The notes under the pieces: generated by a model | Told to the model about the DNA's origin: nothing | Database searches by the model: none | The model's input: the letters and a program-made list of their open reading frames with translations, nothing else | In this document: piece by piece, positions 25,314-38,842 of the stretch | How positions within the stretch are numbered: position 1 is the stretch's first letter | How the letters are laid out: each line of letters starts with the position of its first letter | Origin: Apostichopus japonicus | Taxonomy: Eukaryota > Echinodermata > Holothuroidea > Aspidochirotida > Stichopodidae | Reading direction: 5' to 3' | DNA: 64,000 bases | NCBI RefSeq assembly: GCF_037975245.1 | Contig: NC_092572.1 | Coordinates: 28,067,989-28,131,988, forward strand | Position numbers and translations under genes: made by a program

Positions 25314-26689
25314 ACAGGATCTTAGATGGAAAAAGGATGACTCAGAGGGTAATTAAGTGTGAAGCCTGCTTTTGAACAAAGGACATATGTGTATTGTTAC
25401 TCTGTGAGTGAGATAGGAAAGGCAGTGTACACATGGTAGGTGTAGAGAGCAGAAGGAAATTTAATAGAAAGGATTGGTACATTAAGAAAAGGTGATGGAG
25501 ATTCGTAAAAAATAACCTATTGATGTCAGGACATTGGCAAAGGATTTTATAGTGAACTTAACAATCAGAAGTAAGGAAGAAAGTTTTTGGAACGGATGGA
25601 AACAACATATTTTGGGACTGAACTTCGATACTGAATGGAACATATATTGCCCTCCTGGAACTTATTTACTAAAACAAATATATTAAATAAAGGAATAGCA
25701 CAACACAATTTAGTATCAACATCTACAGGACCACAGAAGAATAAAGAACTCAACCTTCAAGTATTATTTTTAAGCATACTTTTACAATACAGTGTATACA
25801 CAGAGACTCTCGTACAAGTAAAATAGCTGTCAGAGCGTGCAGGCTAATTTTTGAACAGCGGTCATTTTATGACCATAGCAGTCGGATTAGGTAACAGCAA
25901 GGAGCTTTTTGAGTGATATGTTTGAGTCCAATACTGCAGATTCTTAAGTCCAAGATAAGTTGATCTTTACCTCCAATTAAGCCTTGCTTTTTTGTTTTAA
26001 TTGTCTGGAGATGGTTTTTTTCAGACACAATTTGAAATGATTTTGAAATCTCTTTCAAGTTGGAAGCATTGTGAGTCACATATAAAACTGTGTGTCACAA
26101 AAAGTTATGTACACAATTGGGTTTGGAATGTGCTGGAAATAAAGTAATCCCAACTTTATATGTCTTCGTCATTATTTTGAGACTTGTGTCGATGAAAGAA
26201 CTCGCAGACCTTGCAGAGACTGAAGACAGCATAGAGAGAGCAGAGTGATGGGCATTTTGTCATGAAGCAGGCTTTCAAATGCCAATTTATTCGTGGAACA
26301 TTTTATCATGCCAGGATATTTTATTCTCTTAACCATGTATTTTTGTTCTGACGGTCACATTGCCTTAATAATCGTTTGAACAGAAGACCCTTTCTTAGTA
26401 TTAGTTTTTTTTTATTTGTAAAGGCTTGGACATACAGTGGGTAAGGTGAAACAAGAAAAAACAAAATACCTGCTGATGGATCAAACAGGAAATGTAATTA
26501 ATGGCCAGATAATTAAACAGTAAATAAAGAGTTGCTTTATCTGCGCCATATATTGCCTTTATTTGGTTTCAAATTATATTTCTTTACATCGCCAGATAAA
26601 GTTCTGGCACAGATGTAGCCATTTTTTTAACTGGTTCAATCTGGAATTATCATAATATGGGACAGTAATGGATTTGCCAAGGGCAATGT
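25314..26689. other. Intron sequence
   Basis: No exon or element recognised. Short ORFs near 25.6-26.1 kb look random. Confidence 0.4.
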
Positions 26690-27210
26690 GGCATATATGA
26701 GCCAGATATGGATTTCTAAGTAATGGGCCAGATATGGATTTGCCATATATGGGCCAGATATGGATTTGCCATATACGAGCCAAATATGGATTTCTCTGAT
26801 ATGACTCTACCATATATGGGCCAGATTTGGATTTGCCATATATTAGCCATATATGGATCTGCTATATATGGGCCAGATAAGGATTTGCCATATATGGGCC
26901 AGATATGGATTTGCCATATATGGGCCAGATATGGATTTGCCATATATAAGCCTTATGTGGATCTGCTATATATGGGCCAGATATGGATTTGCCATATATG
27001 GTCCAGATATGGATTTGCCATATATGGACCATATCTGGTCCAGATAAAAAGTGACCCATATAAAGTTTTACCTGAGGCAGATATGGCCTTTATCTTATAT
27101 CAAGTTATATCTGCCCAATTCTTGTTACGGCCAGATATAAATTCCATATATGGCACAGATATGGGCCCCTATACAAATTGCCATAATTGGGCCATATATG
27201 GATTTTGAGT
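26690..27210. repeat. 25-bp minisatellite rich in CCATATATGG
   Basis: The unit is approximately GGCCAGATATGGATTTGCCA plus TATAT, repeated about 18 times with substitutions. Nine copies contain the exact palindrome CCATATATGG, a CC(A/T)6GG sequence. The array is open in several frames on both strands only because 25 bp is not a multiple of 3 and the unit lacks stops. Confidence 0.9.
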
Positions 27211-27312
27211 AACGGTTAAGGGCCAGCATGCACAAACTGTAAAGCACCAATTTGTGTAATATACTCTGAAAGACTGTTTGCCAAGACAACAGAATCTTAT
27301 GTAAATTATTAC

Positions 27313-27462
27313 CCTGAGACATTCTGTTCTGACTTCTACATCAATGTTTTCTAGGGGTTGTTTGACAGTTAGACTTTCATCACCAGACCTCTTCTGTGAC
27401 TGAGATATTCCTGCATCTACTAATTTATCAGAACTGCTAGCTGCAGAATCTTCCACTCCACC
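27313..27462 (-). CDS. Linker exon, phase 0-0
   Basis: 150 bp between acceptor TGATGTTAG and donor CAGG|GTAATA. Reads GGVEDSAASSSDKLVDAGIS, continues through QKRSGDES, and ends VEVRTECLR, 50 residues. Acidic and Ser-rich, without a fold I recognise. Same phase class as the neighbouring linker exons, so it could be included or skipped without a frame change. Confidence 0.55.
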
Positions 27463-29607
<2,145 letters not shown>

Positions 29608-29772
29608 TCAATACCAATCATGAAAATACTTCCTTCTCAACAACATCTTATAAACAATTTCCTTGTGTCTCTCGTTGGTAAAATCTCTAACAAGATTGTT
29701 AAACTTTGACTCATCTATTCCAAGATTGCGACCTACAACTTTCCAATTTGTTGGATTTTTTTCTGACAAAAT
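29608..29772 (-). pseudogene. Truncated death-domain exon (helices 1-4)
   Basis: After acceptor TTTGTTACAG the phase-0 frame reads ILSEKNPTNWKVVGRNLGID, then ESKFNNLVRDF and HKEIVYKMLL, and stops at TGA (29608-29610) after 54 codons. The Trp in NWKVVGR, the (I/L)D turn and the HKE-VYKML helix match the other DD exons of this gene, but helices 5-6 are gone. AGAAGGAAG occurs at the break and again about 50 bp downstream, consistent with an insertion. A relic, or a truncated alternative exon. Confidence 0.7.
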
Positions 29773-29997
29773 CTGTAACAAATTATAAGGATTCTATGCC
29801 TACTGAGAATAACTTCAAAGATTTACCATTTAGTGTCCCGTTGTAATGACAAATCCTGTAATTGAGTATAATGTATTTTCAGTATTTGATGAGAAAAAAG
29901 CCACACAAACTGATTGCCCTGATACACATTCATGTATGCATGTTACAAACTACAGTAGCTGCAATAGAAAAAAAAATTGTTACTGCTCCAACTTTAC

Positions 29998-30111
29998 CCT
30001 CAAAGCGGCGTCTGTTATTTGTGAAGATTCATAACATATTGTCTGCTGTGAACGTTGGACATCCCTTGTCAGTGATAGTGAAGAACTGTCTGAGTGGGGT
30101 GCTACCAGTCT
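29998..30111 (-). CDS. Linker exon, phase 0-0
   Basis: 114 bp between acceptor TCTCATTGCAG and donor GAGG|GTAAAG. Reads RLVAPHSDSSSLSLTRDVQR and ends SSQITDAALR, 38 residues. Clearly related to 30269-30379 (VASHSGRS) and more distantly to 23047-23166. A predicted disordered spacer after the UPA domain. Confidence 0.6.
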
Positions 30112-30268
30112 CTGCAATGAGATATGAGTTAAGTTGTTTATGATAAGATTACTAAAGTTTTCGAAGAAAGTGTATGAGAGTCTGATATATTATTTGTTTT
30201 TAAGGCATCTCATACCAAACATTATTTTATGAAATATACTTTCAAATAATAAATAGACTGAATGTTAC

Positions 30269-30379
30269 CATCATAGAGGTATCTGTGTCTGCAGGTGTAG
30301 ATTCCTTGTGTGTTTTCTTCGAGGGTTGGACATTCACTAACTGTACAGATCTGCCTGAGTGGGATGCTACCAACACTTA
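30269..30379 (-). pseudogene. Linker exon with TAA as first codon
   Basis: 111 bp between acceptor GGTCGCAG and donor GATG|GTAACA. In phase 0 it begins TAA, then reads VLVASHSGRSVQLVNVQPSK and ends TDTSMM with no further stop. Its relative at 29998 starts AGAC where this one has TAAGTGT, a 3-bp length difference. Spliced to the UPA exon it would end the protein right after UPA; skipped, the frame continues. So it is a decayed exon or a regulated stop exon. Confidence 0.55.
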
Positions 30380-31177
30380 CTGCGACCAAGTGTGTTGTAT
30401 TGAGTCACACACAATTGTTAGGGGTATATTTACAAAATATTGACATCTAGGATGAATATCACTTTACAAAATTCACTTGTGTAAAGTGCCTGGTCTGCTT
30501 AGAATTAATAGTAACTATTAAAAAGCTAATTTATAGGGGTCATTCTGCTGCAAACCTATTAAAATGGCACCACTGATAAAAACAGATGCCCCCACAATCT
30601 AGCAGTTGGAGAAACAGTCCAGACTACTTTAAACACACAAAGCATATTTGCAACATTTTATTTCAATGTTAGCCTACCATTAAACATCCAGGGACAAAAG
30701 CAAGAATGTATGTAAAGACAGTAAAGACAGTCATTACATTTAAACAGAGAGGCATACTGGAAATAGACGGTTAACTGCCACGGCCAAACAGGATAGATTA
30801 GGAATGATCATTACATCTCTTGAAAATTACTAACAGTGGGCTAAAGTCTAGGCTGACGGCTCTACTGTAACTTAGTGTTGGACTCAAGTGTGGTTGTGGT
30901 ATGATGTGAGTAATATTATTTTTGGTAATGTATTTATAATTTGAGACATTTATTTATTTTGGGCAAATGCAGCCTAAAACAGCTCTATGTTATCAAAAGT
31001 GCAAACTTTCATTGCATGAAAACATTGATGTGTTGGTTAAATTACATAAGAATGACATAAAAGTTTCATGCAAATTATCCTCAAGGTGACAAGAGTTACG
31101 TAAGTTATACAATGGTCAAATAAGCAGCATGCTGAAATGGATAAGGACAAATGTAGGTTACATAACTATTTACAAAC

Positions 31178-31315
31178 CTTGTATGGGACTCGCAATTCAA
31201 TTGTTTCCTCCTGAGTAGCTTTGAAGTAAAACGTACAATCTTCTTCTATAACTTTATCAAAGGAAAACGGGCACGAATCTTCTATAGGCATCGCTATTTT
31301 CCTGAATGAAATTTC
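31178..31315 (-). CDS. UPA domain, third exon
   Basis: 138 bp, phase 0-0, between acceptor CCTTTGTCGCAG and donor CAAG|GTTTGT. Reads EISFRKIAMPIEDSCPFSFD and ends ETIELRVPYK. The EI(S/P)F-(R/Y)-I start followed by C-x-F-S-F/D matches the C-terminal strands of the UPA domain of UNC5, PIDD and ankyrins (family knowledge). It directly continues the exon at 34175-34312, which ends TEDTNPK. It is the last exon of the continuous core model. Confidence 0.75.
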
Positions 31316-31419
31316 CTGCGACAAAGGAAAATTGATATGTTTCTACAAAGTGCATGTTTCATATTTAAGGGTATATTACATGCAATACCAAGACTGACAA
31401 AGCTCTAAAACAAACTTTA

Positions 31420-32863
31420 AAGGCGCGTTTACACGACAAGACAAAATCGTCTACAATTTTGTCGGTAAGTGTAAACGGCTACTCTTGTCGTAAGGAATTC
31501 GTCCACGACAAAATCGTCCATGATTTCTTTAATTCCGGGTAAGACTTGATCGCAGCGTGTGAATAGAATCTCTCTTAACATTTGTCGCGCGACATTTTAA
31601 GATTTTAAGTTGTCGAGCAAAGTTGAGCACTGTTCAACTTCTGTCACGAATTCCACCGGATGGTTCAGCAACCAGTGACTACAAAATGGCTGAATTTAGC
31701 GACTCAAGGACGTGAATATATGTGCGATTAAAGACGACGAGCTGAAGAGAGTCAGGAATATTAACTTCTATTAAGATTACTTGTGACCAAGATAACAAAA
31801 TTAAGTTTTAAGTTTTATACTTGCTCATTCCCACAAACTTAAAAAAGAGAATTGCGCGTGGATGGTCACTGTTCAAGTGAATCATTATATGGTTGCAATT
31901 ATTTCAAAGTCATTATTTTGAATGTTCGTTTCACAGTTTGTGTGTGGAATGTTTTCAGTTATCTGGGAATGTAATTTTGTTTACGGTCAAGTTGTATATA
32001 ACTGTAAATTTTATACTGTAATAGTCAGTGTGGGTTAAATTCTTTTAATTGTGACATTTTGACAGTGAAAAAATGCGAATGATGATCCCAGATATATTGC
32101 TTTGAAACGCTTTCATTTCTTTCTTCTTTATGTTATTCCTTATGTTCATGAGGCTATGTATGTGACCTCTTTGAAGGCAATCATTTTAAAATTACAAGGT
32201 GGTCTAAAATTATTTCATATTTGGATCCACCTGATTAAGTATAAGAACCCTTTTTGTTAGGTCAAATCTTATTTGAGGTCACCACAGCATTTGCAGTGTG
32301 AAACCTTGTGAATAAACATTGTCTCTAAAGTAACCCTTGAATAAATGTTCTCAAAAAATGTAAGGAACCCCTATGCCTATTGGTTTGCTGGCGTACACTT
32401 GTTATCCGTCTGCCAGATTTTCTGAAGTATCTATCACCTGTAGCAGAAAGTGAAATCTTGGATGCTGATTGGGTTAAAAAGATCATATGACTTAATGCTA
32501 TTATGCAATATCAGTTACAATTTCTCATTAGGACATATAAACTTGGAGATGAATTATTTCCTTTCTCTCTACAGTATTTTGTATTTTAGTGAGCTGGCAA
32601 ATTGCAATATTTTGATACGGATAACCCGTAAGATGCCTTCGCTTCTGGCACCTGTACCCCCAAGAATTCCCTGCCACAACCATATAACATCAAATGCACA
32701 TATTTATCGCATACGACAATGGTGTCGTGTAAACTAAAAGTTGATCAATTGGAACAATTTCTCTGTACTTGATCAATCGTGCACGACTCAAGACAACCGA
32801 TTTCGATTCAGGGCTATCGTGCACAACAAATCGTGAGGAAATTCGTGTCGTGTAAATGCACTT
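31420..32863. mobile_element. DNA-transposon-like element with short TIRs
   Basis: The left end AAGGCGCGTTTACACGACA pairs with the right end TGTCGTGTAAATGCACTT, an imperfect inverted repeat flanked by TA on both sides. Subterminal segments contain further GACAAAATCGT / ACAATTTTGTC inversions. No transposase frame found, so about 1.44 kb of non-autonomous DNA within the intron between UPA exons 2 and 3. Confidence 0.6.
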
Positions 32864-32915
32864 TATGTATGCTTCTCTTCCTCAAGACCAACAACTATGG
32901 TTAAATTAAATATAG

Positions 32916-33660
32916 AACAAGAGCCTAACCCACACTATGGTTCCTTGCTCAGTGGAATATCAAAGTGTTGTATGTCATCAGCCATATCATAATATTTATA
33001 CCCACATGTACCAGCTATTAACCAATAACTGTATTCCAAGTTTGGATATAATGTGATTTAGGGTTGAGGAGTTATTACAATGTTGGTCCCTCCCAAAAAA
33101 CAAAATTGTGCATTTAAATGGTCCCAAATATTAGGGCCAAACAAAGTGACTTCAAAATATCCTGCCCCCAAAAATTGTACCCCAAAACATGTTGGCCCAA
33201 ATTTTCCCAAAATATTGAGCCTCACAAATTCAGGCCTAAACAATGTGTCCTTATATATGCATTTGAGGTGGAAATAAATTGAGCCCACCCGGTGCAAGAA
33301 TAGGCACACAGTTGTTTGGGCCCAGATAGCTCCAACGGATTTGGGCCTACGTATACCCACTATTAACCAACTACTGTATACCAAGTTTGGCTACAATCAG
33401 TCTTGTGGTTGCGAATGTTAATGCAATGTAAATATGGTGGACCCAAAAATACTGGGCCCACAAAATCGGGCCCAAAGAATTTGTCCCAAATGCATTTGCG
33501 GTGGAAACAAAATGTGGGCCCACTCAGCCCATAAATGGGGCAGGAATATGTTTGGGTCCAGATTGTCCCCAAAAAATTAGGTCTACATGTACCAGTTATT
33601 AACCAACAACTGTATGCCAAGTTTGGTTGCAATCTAACTTTAAATAACATTGCAGAATTA
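32916..33660. repeat. Dispersed AACAAGAGCC-family repeat
   Basis: Starts with AACAAGAGCCTAACCCACAC then GGTTCCTTGC, as at 55068, 63365 and 63880. Inside, a segment with TATTAACCAA and CCAAGTTTGG recurs about 33015, 33360 and 33600, with many GGCCCAAA blocks between. Non-coding. Confidence 0.65.
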
Positions 33661-34174
33661 TTGCAATGTAAAGATGTTTACGTTTAACCCATAACCTCAT
33701 TATACATTAAAATGACAACCAATTTTGATATTTTGATTTATGTTAGAACATTTAGATACAGGTAAACAAGTGACCGATGCTACCATAATTAACATACATG
33801 TTCCTATATCAGCAAGTTCAACGGGGCTCTCCTACATTCTAGTCGAGGGTGTAGTTACATAGGTCTAAATATTAAACAATTACTGAATCAAAGTAGGACA
33901 AATAACGTGAAATCGAAGTGCCAACAAGCATGCGAACGTGCCAGATGAATTTGTATGCACATGTTCTGGATGAATGACTGAAATGTTCACTTACAATACC
34001 GTACAATATCACCGAACGATAAAATAAAGCACAGGTTAAGGTGCTAAAACATCTTTCTTACAAATGTTCCAACGATCTCTTCATATTTATTAATACTTAC
34101 GAACATGCTATATATTGTTAACTAATGCTACCACTACATATGATTCTTATAATGTCCGACAAGAACCTATTTAC
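33661..34174. other. Intron sequence
   Basis: Nothing supported beyond ordinary intron. Confidence 0.4.
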
Positions 34175-34312
34175 CTTTGGGTTTGTGTCTTCAGTGCATT
34201 TCCAAGACTCTGGCCGTATCTTTTCAAGTAATATCTTCAAAGGATATTGTCCCTCTTTAAAAAAGGGGAATGGTTTTTCTTGCAAGATTTTCATATCATT
34301 CTTCTCAATTAT
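34175..34312 (-). CDS. UPA domain, second exon
   Basis: 138 bp, phase 0-0, between acceptor TTTTTCCTTCAAG and donor AAAG|GTAAAT. Reads IIEKNDMKILQEKPFPFFKE, then GQYPLKILLEKI, and ends PESWKCTEDTNPK. The F-F-x-x-G-x-x-x-L-x-(I/V) strand followed by I-x-P-x-x-W matches the middle of UPA domains (in UNC5, a strand followed by SSLWK). It joins upstream to LPGKKE at 35036 and downstream to EISF at 31315. Confidence 0.75.
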
Positions 34313-35035
34313 CTTGAAGGAAAAATCAAACAAAGTACTGAAAAACTCATATAGACAAGCAGGATATGCATGTGAAATTACATTACAATCTGAATGTCTA
34401 GATATGGTGTTAATGGGATCTATTTCTTTTTCATTACATTCCTACACAATGAGCTGGATAAATGTTTATCATTGTTTGTGTATCATTGCTAGTCAAAGAT
34501 GAGTTTTACTTGGACCAGGGACTATTTCCAAGATCTTGGGGAAAATTGTAACATGTAAGAATTAGGAATTTATTAACAATCTCTATCACATTAGCATGCC
34601 AACCTCTCAGATGTATCTATCAAACATGCAATTCAATCAATAACCATAGACAAATATAAAATAGGACATGGTCAACAATCCCCCTTAGTTCGAAATACTA
34701 GCATGGCCACTTACTAAATATGTGTGCATGTTTATTGCAGACGACGGTTACTTATCAAAATCTCAGGGAAACTTTTGCTATCTTCAAGCAGTTTGACTTC
34801 TGACTTTTACAATTACAGTTCTTTCTATTGCTTGTAGCATCTGGTCAAAACATTTATGAAATCACATAGTTGAAGACTACAACTAAACCACTGAGCAAAA
34901 ACAGTGAGATCATCATCACCATGTTCTTTAAAAGAACATCGATGTCCTTACTATCCCTACACCTTACATTGTTAGTTAACAAAATGATGAGCTCAAAGTT
35001 TATCTTGATGATGACAATTATTACATGCAACTCAC

Positions 35036-35268
35036 CTCTTTTTTACCTGGTAAGTCAATATAGTATCCAAGTTCCATATGTAAACAGTTGGCATGCGGAT
35101 CTACAGGGAGCTGGCTACAAGCAGCATAGACCTGGATCTTCTTAAATTCAACATCTCTATCATCAATCTGACATGTCTCCCATGAAAAGCTTTCAACCCA
35201 GATTACACAGTTTGTTTCATTCAGTTGATACAAAGCATTTTGTTTTGGTCTCCACTTCGGCTGAGTCC
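35036..35268 (-). CDS. End of ZU5 and start of UPA
   Basis: 233 bp. Acceptor TTTACTTTTGTAG, entry with two bases (G|GG), then TQPKWRPKQNALYQLNETNC, VIWVESFSWETC, KKIQVYAACSQ and HMELGYYIDLPGKKE up to a consensus donor (GAG|GTGAGT), phase 0. VIWVESFSW aligns with the (H)FS segment that ends ZU5 in PIDD, UNC5CL and related proteins; here the His is Ser. KKIQVYA...LHMxLGYYIDLPG is the first strand pair of UPA. An upstream GT in CCAG|GTAAAA would break the frame with the next exon, so the downstream donor is chosen. Confidence 0.78.
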
Positions 35269-35670
35269 CTACAAAAGTAAAACAATTGCTGAATCAGAAA
35301 GTTGGTACTATCATTTTCTTCTGTTTCTTTTCAAGATGTCATATCACCATAGAAGTTGAACTAGGAGGAATGCTATCACAGTGCATCGCCGTGTGTTTAG
35401 GCCGTGAAGCCTTTACATAGTGAAGGCGCTTTGCGTCGTGCAACAAAAAGCCATATCATTTGTACGACTTCATACAAACATTGTGCATTCGACTTTGAAA
35501 CTGAATTTGATTTTACCCACATTTTCGAAAGAGTATGAGAACTTTTCACAACTGAGACATGTTATGGCGACCAGAGTGGTAAGCAATACACTCTTGTCTT
35601 AAGTAACAACTTTGAAAAATAATTCGACGTCTCTAATGCCTAGAGTATAAGTGGAGTGTAGTTGTGCCTT

Positions 35671-35830
35671 TTAATGTCTGCAAAGTGTAATTTCCGTTAT
35701 CTGAGAGGTACCTGGCAAAACATTTCTTGCTTGTATTATTTGAGTACTCCACTCATATAGTGTCATAATTACTCCTGGAAAATGCCATAAAAAAAGCAAC
35801 CCTTTCTCCTTCAATCCCCTTCCAACACAC
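35671..35830 (-). pseudogene. THAP-like zinc finger, C-terminal half relic
   Basis: The minus strand reads EKGLLFLWHFPGVIMTLYEW, then STQIIQARNVLPGTS and ITEITLCRH-stop. The (F/L)xxFP...L..W...(I/V).R...P..S....C..H pattern resembles the second half of a THAP domain. The final C-x2-H is shortened to C-x-H and followed by TAA, and the phase does not fit the N-terminal half at 36544-36617. Most likely a decayed THAP transposase or gene fragment inside the receptor intron. Confidence 0.35.
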
Positions 35831-36543
35831 CTACTTTTGTGTAACACTTCCATATTATTCTGTGCAAGCACTTCTCATTTTAATGTTAACGTTGCAAAGT
35901 TGGTAGTAGTTTATGTAGACTAACAGATCCCACCTTATGAAGTGAGAGTGCTAAAAGTTTGATTCATATTTACATTAAGACAGTCGTCAAAGAATAAGAT
36001 GCTAACAAGAGTATTAGCTTAGGTGTGTCGTTTTGCCTCGAGGCTTTGTCCGATCATGGTAAGTGAATATAATTAGGTCTTAAATCATAGTTGAGTAAAT
36101 GTAGGCAAATGGTTCATAAGAAGATACCAGAACATAACTGGCTAGACTGATTAGGTTCTAGCCTACCTCAAAACTCAGATTACTTTTATTACTGGCTAAA
36201 TCTATACTGCTTATGCTCTTTTGCAAAATTTACGGAGTTGAGAATATGCCTATTTTCCTAATTGAATTGTTATTGATAACCCAGGAAATCATAACCGTCA
36301 TCTCATGTTATTTTTACATGTGGGTATATCTTAAGGGATACAGTTTTAAGTAAAATGAGGTGGTGATAATGTTTTCATTAGGTTTTAGTCATTTCGCATC
36401 GGAAAGGATAGCCGTAGCCGGTCTAATGCCTAGGCTAAACCGTATCCAGGGTCCAGTTAATAACAATACAGCAGCTAAGCAGACGACACTATAGTAAGTT
36501 CATTCCTATGTTATTGCTTCTACTATCGCTTCCTTAAAATTAC

Positions 36544-36617
36544 CTGTGAAACTGAGTCCACTGACACATTTTGACGTTTTTGGCACCCAAATGCGGCACA
36601 CGATATCACAATTTCGA
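36544..36617 (-). pseudogene. THAP-like zinc finger, N-terminal half relic
   Basis: One frame reads VEIVISCAAFGCQKRQNVSV then DSVSQ up to a donor (CACAG|GTAATT). C-A-A-F-G-C followed by a basic residue and a short loop matches the C-x4-C start of THAP domains, where the next motif is SFHxFP. A start codon is missing: ATT stands where ATG would be expected. Together with 35671-35830 it suggests a broken THAP unit. Confidence 0.4.
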
Positions 36618-38842
36618 CTGATTTATGTCAAATTTATCACGCTGGTTATGTCAAAGACGTAGTGTTTGCATTACGAGCCGGTACTGTACAAGCAAAGCGA
36701 AACCAGCAGGATGGGTGGCTTCAGTATATGTCGCATGACGTCATTCTACCTACTTCAAGTTCTATGCATATAACACACTGTAACGTTATCATAACTAAGT
36801 CTTAACACTGCCAACTAGTAAGATTGAAATCACTGCAATTTTCTTATTTGCTATGAAGGTCAGTAATGTTACTACAGAAAAAGCCTATTACTCAGGAACT
36901 CAAGTCCTCCAAAAAGTTTGCGTCCTGTAATAAGAGCTTGCCTTTCGATCGAACACCAATTGTGTATTAATTATATGACCTACTTTACTAGTGTAGTTAT
37001 ATATATGCTATTGATTCACAGCCTTTAATGTGTGAAGGTTCTACACAATACACTTGACAGTTGGCCAAATGTACAAGAATTGCTGTTTATACAGGGGGGC
37101 CCACTCTGCCATTTGAAAAAATTTTCAATGCTCAGCCACTCTTTCATTCACCTTTGTACTTCCCTACTCGCCAACTCCGTAGTGCATGCCTCCTTGTTTG
37201 ACCTTGTAGCGATCCCAACAACAAATTCTTCAAATGTCCCTGTATCAACAGTGTGCATCGCTCTCTTAATTCCACACAGTTCTTTACTACTGCATGTATA
37301 GGCCTGTTCAAACTACAGAGTTTCAACTACACATGGGCAAATCCTCAAAACCTGACGGTACACTTATCTTGAGCACTTTGCAGTATTAGAAAACAACCAG
37401 CTCCACAAACATTTTACGCAAAGTCGATTAAAAATAATCAAACTTCAATGGCTACTTTTGACAATGCACGAAGTACAGTAGCTTACACCAGAACATTGGG
37501 CCCAAAAAAATTGACTGAGGCATGTGGTCTAAGGGACCGCGAAAACAACAAACAAGCTACTGTGGTATGAAAGCACATTTTATATTAGCAACTCTCAATG
37601 CCGAGAGAACAAACAAATCCTTTTCAGTATCAGAGATGTAGCTTTCCACAAAATTCATAGATTGTCTCAATTCATACCATTTTCTGGTCAAAACAATGAT
37701 TAAATTATTACCGCGATAGTCTCTGAAACAAGTGCATCTTCATACTATGAGCGCTTGTTGTTAAAACGTAGTACTGCATGTGACAACCAGGCCAAACTTT
37801 GTGATATTTGGGTGTACACATATGATAGCCTATACCACAGACTTCGCTATCTCTCTATACAATGAAGAGTAATGTTCCAAGTAGTTGCATACAATGTGTT
37901 CACTGAGCACTACATATGCAAGAATGTCTGCAGACAATGGGTAAGTGACTAATAGCCAATCAATCACAGGATAATGGAAAAGCATCCTTGACTATGTTTA
38001 GCATGACAATCTCTGTAATGGAAATGTTGTTATCCCTGTACCGCAGTTTATTGTTATTATTTTTTTTTTCAAACAAATTCAATTATCTGTAGCATTGGAA
38101 GAAATTTTGGTTCTCTAGAGAACAAATTGTGTATTTTTGAGAAAAGAAAGCTGTTCATTAAAATATGTATTCTTTTTATGTTTCTTATAGGCCTAGTTGT
38201 GAGTGTGTGCTTGTTTTTGTTTAACTCTAAAAAAAGGGTGTAATTTCATGATTTTGTGTCTCTGGCAAAAGCATTGCGTTCCGGAGGCAGAATCCTGCAT
38301 TGGTAACAATGCTGGTAGGTATGAACATTTATGGTGTGATAAGTGTTGTAGCCTGATTAGTTCTGAAAGGAGTCAGCACTGATACAGTGTTCAAGTTTAA
38401 GACATTCAGTATGAGATTAATTTAGGTGTGCCACAATAGTTCACATTTTAAAAAGTAAAATCGACCCATCCAACATAGAAGAAGGGGGCGCTACATAAGC
38501 CAGAAATGAGTCCTGCCCCAGTTTTCTTGACCCCATCGGCAATTCCTGGCGGTGGGCTCCGGTGAGTGACTGAGTTAAGATGACTCCGTACACAATGGCT
38601 AAAAAGTGACGTTACAGCAAGTAAATTTGTTGTGATCTACGTACCAAAGAATACATGCTATGAAGAATTATATACAAATAAGACTTTGAAAAGTAACATA
38701 GCCAAATATTTTCAATCAATGACAGGTGAGCACCAAACACACATTTGTGGCAATTGCTACATACCAGTAACCGATAAAAATTTCACATGTGGGTTGTTAC
38801 TTTTTTCATTTTAAGTTATCCCAAACATAAGGTAAGATGTAC
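36618..38842. other. Intron between ZU5 and UPA exons
   Basis: No exon I can defend. 37152-37303 is open in two frames between splice-like sites but resembles nothing. Several CpG dinucleotides and a TGACGTCA (CRE-like) motif near 36735 are present, without further support for a promoter. Confidence 0.4.

Noticed and set aside
26723-27208. 161-codon open frame with repeated QIWICHIWARYGFAIY
   Set aside because: It is produced by the 25-bp minisatellite, which is also open on the other strand; not a protein-coding gene.
31178-31315. Internal ATG taken as the start of a separate gene (MPIEDSCPFSFD)
   Set aside because: The exon is in the middle of a UPA domain and joins the upstream exon in phase.
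37152-37303. Exon-like segment between acceptor TTTGAACAG and donor AAAG|GTGAAT
   Set aside because: Two frames are open, neither resembles a known domain, and the ZU5 and UPA exons join directly without it.
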